In this document: piece by piece, positions 59,201 to 64,000 of the stretch | Layout: every line of letters begins with the position of its first letter | How positions within the stretch are numbered: position 1 is the first letter of the stretch | Assembly: GCF_041381155.1 (NCBI RefSeq) | Contig: NC_091141.1 | Location: 26,742,828-26,806,827, forward strand | Source of the DNA: Argopecten irradians | Lineage: Eukaryota; Mollusca; Bivalvia; Pectinida; Pectinidae | Length of the DNA: 64,000 bases | Direction: 5' to 3' | Notes under the pieces: generated by a model | What the model saw: the letters and a program-made list of their open reading frames with translations, nothing else | What the model was told of the DNA's origin: nothing | The model's database searches: none | Position numbers and translations under genes: made by a program

Positions 59201-62200
59201 AAAAGCAAATATCTTAATTATAACTCATTTTCAGACAAAAATATAAATGTAATCCACTTTTTATTTGAACCCAGCTCATTCACCCCTAAAAACACTTTTA
59301 GACTCTTCTAATTCAAGGACTAGAACAGTCCATTTTGAAATTTCAGAGAAGAATGAGGTAGTTACCTTGTGTGTGAACACAGACATATTAGACTGATCAA
59401 TACACAGATGGTACATGTAGGAACATAGGCCTAACTTTTGGGTGTGACTTATATATACAAGTGTGACTTATAAGTGAACAAAAACTGAAAAAAAAATTTG
59501 TAAAAAAGGCTGTTCATCTTAAATTGTCTTCCAGGGGGCCAACTTAAACCCTCTCTTACCTCATCCTGTTTTGTTACAAAGGGGCATAACTCTGAAAGAG
59601 GTCGAAAGATTTTGTTCCAATGTAGGTTATACGTATCTATACTGTATAAAGTGTATAGTTAGAGGTAATTGTTATCTATAACTGACCTGTGAGCATTCCT
59701 TCATGCCGTACCGCACACTTGCCAATACTTCACGTCGTTTGGCAGGAGACAGAATGTATGCCCTCTGCATGGTCTTTGTTCCTGAAACAAAACAAAATAT
59801 ACAGTTAAACCTGTGTTAAATGAGACATTCTAAGGGACAGACAAAATGTGTTTTATTAGACAGGTGTCGTAATATATAGGTTACGAAAGAAAGAAACAAC
59901 ATTACACAATTGACTTAACTGTAGTCTAACCATAATGAATATAAAACTTTTTGAACTTTCAATATGTACTTTTTGAAAGATTAATGTTCTTTAATTTCGT
60001 GTTAAGAGAATATCACAAATCCTAAATTTTTTTTTATAGAAACACATATTCAATGTTTCCTGCTCGAATTCCACCCTAATCCGGCGTCACCAAAACGGAA
60101 ATGAGAAAATTTCTGTAGATATTACATTTCCATATGATTTAAATTAAGCCATCAAGTTCCACTATAAAGGAAATTTGTTCCATATTTAGAGTTACATTAT
60201 TTACAGATCAAAAGAATTATTAGTATAGGAAATAAGACGTCTTATCATTGGACATAACAGAACGTGTACAACAACCTAATATGACTGTCCGACGTCAATA
60301 TCTCCTCCCCGACAGTGACAGCAGACGACAATCGAGAATATCACGAGTAACAATCCATTACAATACACAATATCCGTAATAGATTTATCAGTATTACACT
60401 TTTTACATAATGGTTTATGACCCAATATCCTGAATGTGAAATCCGTAAGACTTCCGGGAGTAAAATTCCGATTGTGAATCCTTATACTTCTCAATTATCA
60501 GCCGATACGTTTTTGAAAATTTTCTGGATATGAATAATGGTTAAAGGAATGTGTAAGATGCCCGTTACATTGGAAAGGAATTATACTTGGTGTGAAACAC
60601 TTAGTTTAACATTTTACGAGAACATACAACTGAAATGAACATCATTCCATGGAGATAAAGGGATCAAAGAAAGAATAGTTCTTATACAAAGTGGCCTGTA
60701 TACGCTGGTTAAATTGTGCAGAAATTGACAACTTGTGACCCAAAGAAAGTGGTCTTACTAAGCTGGTGGTCATTACGCAGAGGTAGTCACTAAGGCAGAA
60801 GAATGTCTGTTGAAAAGTTTACAAATCTTCTACAATTGTATTCATTTATACTTTACTTTTCATAGATAAATTAGGTAAATTCCATTTACAAGTGTAATCC
60901 ATTCATATTCCATACATTTCAATACATTAGTAATATTTAATTTCATAATTTTAATTTTAATATAGCTATGGTATCATTTATTACAACTGTATATATTTTG
61001 CTATACATACACCTTGTGGGCTGTACAGGATGTTTGAAATTAAGACAGTAATTCAATCTCTGCTCTGGGTGATATTTGACTATGTAAAATGACAATGTTA
61101 AATATAGTGTAAGGCAAATATTGTGCCAACCTGATCTAGTGCCATGGTTTATCAATATTTTGCTTCATGTTAAACTGTCATATATTGCTCGGTTACTGAT
61201 GTCACTAGATGATTCAACACCTATAATTAATGTAGCTGAGTCACATTCACCCCTGAAAATTCATAATGAACTAATCCAGTGTTTGGATTGGAGGAGTTCA
61301 AAAATGGTTCCAGGGGTGAATCATTTAATACCACAGCTTCCCCCTCCCCTTCCCTCCATCTCTGTCCCTTCACAATGCTCTAGCTTCCTTACATCCCCAA
61401 AAGTCCAGAAGAATTCCATTATAATCTGCATCAGCTTGAAAAAGCTTGTTTAAAAGGTTCTAGGTTATTACAACAAACATGAATGGTAAAACCAGGCTAA
61501 ATCACATAACCTGATGTAATTTAAGGCCATGGGATCGCTTTTAATGGCTCTGTTTGCCTTTTATTCCATTTTTTATTGAAATTTCCACATCCTTCAAGTG
61601 TCCTTAAATCTCCGCAGCTTAAGATGTATTTTTAACACATTATCTTTCCTCTAATGAATTAAGGAAGAGATTTTGTCTTTGCCCGAGATAGTATCACTAT
61701 GATTTATAAAATATCATGTTAAAGCAGTTATGACTCATGTTGCTGTGAGTGACTGACGGTCAGTTTCATCAATTCTGTTCGTATTATTAGAATTAAAATA
61801 TATCATATGGAAAATGGTGTGTGGGCCCTTTGGCTAAAGATAAATACATTGTCATTTCATATATTGTATTTGGGGAGGATGAAAAACACCTTCGACTGAA
61901 GACAGTAGGGGCTGTCGGCTGTAACAAAATGTCAGAATCATACCCCTCCCCCCCACCATCATATATTATGACAGTCCCCTGTGGTTAAAGGTCAAACAGA
62001 ATCACGGTTTTGTTAATATTCTTTCTTACCATATTACAAAAGAAAAATAACATTCGAGAAGTTAACTTTTTCATTCCTTAATACACATATGAATGCTTCT
62101 ATTTCTTAATCTAGAAGAGTTCATTTTAAAATGATAGGGGTGAACTAGTTACTTATTATTATCTATATATGCATGAATGTTATACCTTCTCGTAACTGTT

Positions 62201-62234
62201 GCTGGACCAAATAACAGTCATGGAGCTCTTCAAT
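50210..62234 (-). CDS. RIPOR: RIPOR (FAM65) family Rho-effector regulator, N-terminus off window
   Basis: Seventeen exons in transcript order: 62234-62186, 59781-59687, 59189-59126, 58232-58063, 57625-57480, 57062-56954, 56700-56164, 55351-55233, 54679-54469, 54044-53915, 53447-53289, 53008-52859, 52274-52125, 51925-51879, 51208-51125, 50639-50546, 50286-50210 (TGA). They total 2391 bp, 796 residues plus stop, with every phase consistent. Order: Rho-binding-type coiled coil ([27 protein letters not shown]); C2-like block ([36 protein letters not shown]); Ser/Pro-rich region ([18 protein letters not shown]); [21 protein letters not shown]-terminal ARM/HEAT-like helices ([19 protein letters not shown] and later [18 protein letters not shown]). 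In vertebrates RIPORs bind active RhoA or RhoC and control polarity and migration. One gene here probably stands for RIPOR1-3. The first exons lie right of the window or inside its repeat-rich end. Confidence 0.93.
51333..51471. repeat. Near-perfect 139-bp palindrome in a RIPOR intron
   Basis: Left arm from ACATGGGTCTGTGAAGTGGA through CGTGAAAGATTTTGG, right arm CCAAAATCTTTCACGAGGGT through CACTTCACAGACCCATGT, with a loop of roughly 10-12 bases (GAGGCTTGCC). Only a few mismatches over about 60-bp arms. A 3' outlier GATATCCCTGTGAAGTATGG near 51682 repeats part of an arm, so the parent element may extend to about 51705. Confidence 0.9.
52300..52365. repeat. 33-bp direct duplication
   Basis: GGTTACTATGGCCAGCTACA and GGTTAGTATGGCCAACTATA, each followed by TTATCTATTG. 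It lies in a RIPOR intron. Confidence 0.75.
52463..52608. mobile_element. CRE-type foldback MITE, copy 5
   Basis: Left TATTACAGAGTTACTTCCCC and TTGTAGGTAGATATCAATTG, right GATCAATACTTACAAGCAAG and CAGATAACTCTGTAATTTGC. The CRE core is decayed (TGACATCA). Confidence 0.7.
54119..54180. repeat. 31-bp direct duplication
   Basis: GTATAGCACGTTAAAGCAGG and GTCAAATTTT repeated twice in tandem in a RIPOR intron. Confidence 0.8.
54745..54914. mobile_element. CRE-type foldback MITE, copy 6
   Basis: The best preserved copy: left TTTGCATATTACAGAGTTAG and CTCCTTTGCAGGTAG, right ACAATCAATACCTACCTGCA and GGGCAGATAACTCTGTTAT, ending ATGCAAATA. The ends are inverted over about 45 bp. CRE cores read TACGTCA and TGACGACA. 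Confidence 0.75.
55496..55708 (-). mobile_element. tRNA-derived Meta-type SINE, minus strand
   Basis: Read on the minus strand, it starts GGCGGTGGCCGAGTGGTTAA (A box) with GGGTTCGAATCCCATG (B box) about 50 bases on. The conserved body follows (GTACTGACCGCTGACC, CTCCGGGTACTCCGGC, GTCCTTACATGACCC, CTGTTAATAGGACGTAAAAC), then a short AAACAAACAAA tail. The head resembles tRNA-Ser/Leu. Well preserved, so relatively young. Confidence 0.85.
55950..56131 (-). mobile_element. Second tRNA-derived SINE type, minus strand
   Basis: On the minus strand: CTGATGGTGTAGTGGTTAAG (A box), then CAGCCAGGTTTAATCCCC (B box), then a body with GGTTTTCTCAGGGCGCTCCG and GTTTCCTCCCACAATATAAC. The head differs from the SINE next door; the body motif GGTTTTCTC..CTCCGG..TTCCTCC is shared. 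Confidence 0.7.
56164..56700 (-). CDS. RIPOR: RIPOR large Ser/Pro exon
   Basis: 179 codons between ATATTGTAG|AAT and [25 protein letters not shown], then a long low-complexity Ser/Pro region with [16 protein letters not shown], closing with the conserved [20 protein letters not shown] and [10 protein letters not shown]. The disordered part offers many proline-directed phosphorylation sites. Confidence 0.9.
57480..57625 (-). CDS. RIPOR: RIPOR exon, end of C2-like block
   Basis: [40 protein letters not shown] and KLSIVITW. Aligns with the VTELRGLGS..DIADFFTTRPQ..LGTIKLQLEVQW region of RIPOR1. Donor TGGAA|GTAAGG, phase 2; the next exon completes ITWNPLD. Confidence 0.92.
58063..58232 (-). CDS. 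RIPOR: RIPOR exon, FARLCPGD block
   Basis: [20 protein letters not shown] then [13 protein letters not shown], the family signature ([12 protein letters not shown] in vertebrates). Phase 1 in, phase 0 out. Confidence 0.95.
58440..58874. mobile_element. MITE with ACAGGGATCAATYTAG ends
   Basis: Left ACAGGGATCAATTTAG, right CTAGATTGATCCCTGT; inverted with one mismatch over 16 bases. The AT-rich interior has repeated 'aaattcccc' phrases and no frame of note. It sits in a RIPOR intron. Confidence 0.7.
62186..62234 (-). CDS. RIPOR: RIPOR coiled-coil exon (most upstream exon seen)
   Basis: [17 protein letters not shown], 16 codons plus one base. Acceptor TTTCTACAG, donor GAAG|GTATAA. It matches the N-terminal helical region of RIPOR proteins. 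The next exon upstream was not found before the window ends. Confidence 0.85.
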
Positions 62235-63149
62235 CTGTAGAAACAAAGGAAACATCATTTAGATACGAGGATCAAAAAAATAAAATAAGAAACATAACAA
62301 AAAAAAAATTAATTTCAATATGATGTGTAATATATATATATATACCAATTAATATTTCCTATATAACTTGAAGTTAGTGCTATACGAACTGAGAAAACAA
62401 CATTGACGATATTGAAAACAGGGGAATGTGATGAGACAGATATGATGCCTCAGTCAGTCGGTTATTTTATCTTAGTGACGTTCTATATGATATCTGAACC
62501 TTACAGACAATTTTATCAATAGACAAATCACCTGCTTGAGTTATCTATTGATTTCCTAATACACAGTAAATGATGGCGTCATCTCGCTTCACTCTCACAC
62601 AACCCTGGCAAACTGCTGACTATAATTAACATCAGATTTAAAAAAACAACTTTCTTGTACATGGTTGTACATGTCTATGATAACAAGTAAATCTCTGTTG
62701 TTGATCCTTGGCTAAAGAAAAGCAGCCAGGGTACAACAAAATCCAATTATTTCCATACTGTAAACAGATTTCCTTCTCTGTCCTATTTAGAAATACTATC
62801 AGTCAACTTTCTTATGAGGCTACTAAATTTCACGATTTCCATTTTAAAACAAATTAACAAAGATTAACATTAACGCAGATTTTAAAATTTAATGGAAATT
62901 TTTTATCAATAATAATAATTGATATTGTTTTGTGCAAAATAAATTCTGTGAAAGTAAATTATGTGAGAAAGAAAGAAATTAAAATATGCATTTATGATGT
63001 CACCTGAACCTAGGTAACTCTCTATTGTAGGAACTTTTATCTTACTTCACCTCTCAATGACATCTGATAATACTTTTGCCAACAGGTGACATCCAAATTC
63101 AAATCAATTCCTTCTTTGTGATGTTCAAGCAAGAATGCATATAAGGGTG
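62235..63149. other. RIPOR upstream intron, nothing coding seen
   Basis: AT-rich DNA with an (AT)n run near 62330 and a possible decayed TTACTGTAAAC-type element around 62755-62955. No exon was recognised. Confidence 0.5.
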
Positions 63150-64000
63150 AGCTCTGTTGAGTGTTTGTTCAGGGGAGCTCCTAGTGATAGCAGAAGCTTG
63201 TAAAGAGGAGCTCTTATTGCTTGTTAAAAGGAGCTCTTAGTTATAGCAGGTGCTTGTTAAGGGGTTTCTCCTAGTTATAACAAGTGCTTGTTAAGGGGAG
63301 CTCTTAGTTATAGCAGGTGCTTGTTAAGGGGTTGCTCCTAGTTATAACAAGTGCTTGTTAAGGGGAGCTCTTAGTTATAGCAGGTGCTTGTTAAGGGGTT
63401 GCTCCTAGTTATAACAAGTGCTTGTTAAGGGGAGCTCTTAGTTATAGCAGGTGCTTGTTAAGGGGTTGCTCCTAGTTATAACAAGTGCTTGTTAAGGAGA
63501 GCTCTTAGTTATAGCAGGTGCTTGTTAAGGGGTTGCTCCTAGTTATAACAAGTGCTTGTTAAGGAGAGCTCTTACTTATAGCAGGTGCTTGTTAAGGGGT
63601 TGCTCCTAGTTATAACAAGTGCTTGTTAAGGGGAGTTCTTAGTTATAGCAGGTGCTTGTTAAGGGGTTGCTCCTAGTTATAACAAGTGCTTGTTAAGGAG
63701 AGCTCTTAGCTATAGCAGTTGCTTGTTAAGGGGTTGCTCCTAGTTATAACAGGTGCTTGTTAAGGGGAGCTCTTAGTTATAACAGGTGCTTGTTAAGGGG
63801 AGTTCTTAGTTATAGCAGGTGCTTGTTAAGGGGTAGCTCCTAGTTATAACAAGTGCTTGTTAAGGGGTTACTCCTAGTTAAAACAGGTGCTTGTTAAGGG
63901 GAGCTCTTAGTTACAACAGGTGCTTGTTAAGGGGAGTTCTTAGTTATAGCAGGTGCTTGTTAAGGGGTTGCTCCTAGTTATAACAAGTGCTTGTTAAGGG
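63150..64000. repeat. 33/34-bp minisatellite with 67-bp higher-order unit
   Basis: Two alternating half-units, AGCTCTTAGTTATAGCAGGT plus GCTTGTTAAGGGG (33 bp) and TTGCTCCTAGTTATAACAAG plus TGCTTGTTAAGGGG (34 bp), form a 67-bp dimer repeated about twelve times and running off the right edge. Toward 63750 the alternation is broken by same-type neighbours. It lies in a RIPOR intron near its 5' end. Confidence 0.92.

Overview
The window is animal nuclear DNA. It is AT-rich, its genes have many short exons separated by large introns with GT-AG borders, and it is full of dispersed non-autonomous transposons. Protein similarity, Meta-type tRNA-derived SINEs and pearl/Helentron-like elements with about 155-bp core repeats all point to a mollusc, most likely a bivalve. 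The species cannot be fixed from the sequence alone.

Four conserved genes can be assembled by hand, with exon borders and phases that agree. (1) 1-3417, + strand: 3' end of an SLC45-family (SLC45A1-like) sugar/H+ transporter, two exons. (2) 9954-29999, - strand: a PHF21A/B (BHC80) homologue, start to stop, with an N-terminal coiled coil, a SUMO-motif-rich linker, a conserved KRR block, an AT-hook, a PHD finger and a C-terminal coiled coil. One exon between the PHD finger and the last coiled coil could not be located, and phase arithmetic requires it. (3) 36541-43188, + strand: NUP50, seven coding exons, 402 codons, all phases consistent. (4) 50210-62234, - strand: RIPOR (FAM65) family Rho-effector regulator, 17 exons covering 796 codons to the stop. 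Its N-terminal exons lie beyond the right edge.

The rest is introns and spacers filled with repeats: two large pearl/Helentron-like elements; six copies of a roughly 150-170 bp foldback element whose termini carry CRE-like sequence; a TTAA-flanked MITE family; a nested pair of DNA transposons just upstream of NUP50; a TIR element inside NUP50 intron 1; tRNA-derived SINEs; long palindromes; a 1.2-1.4 kb tandem duplication inside a PHF21 intron; and minisatellites of 63, 43, about 45 and 33/34 bp.

The genes do not form a pathway. PHF21 is a chromatin reader of the LSD1-CoREST type, NUP50 acts in nuclear import, RIPOR in Rho and cell-polarity signalling, SLC45 in membrane transport. The most interesting structural point is that PHF21 and NUP50 sit head to head, an arrangement I recall for PHF21B and NUP50 on human chromosome 22. 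No new coding system was found. The best leads are that deep gene pairing, an array of three perfect CRE palindromes at exact 21-bp spacing, the CRE-bearing foldback family and the unexplained PHF21 exon gap.
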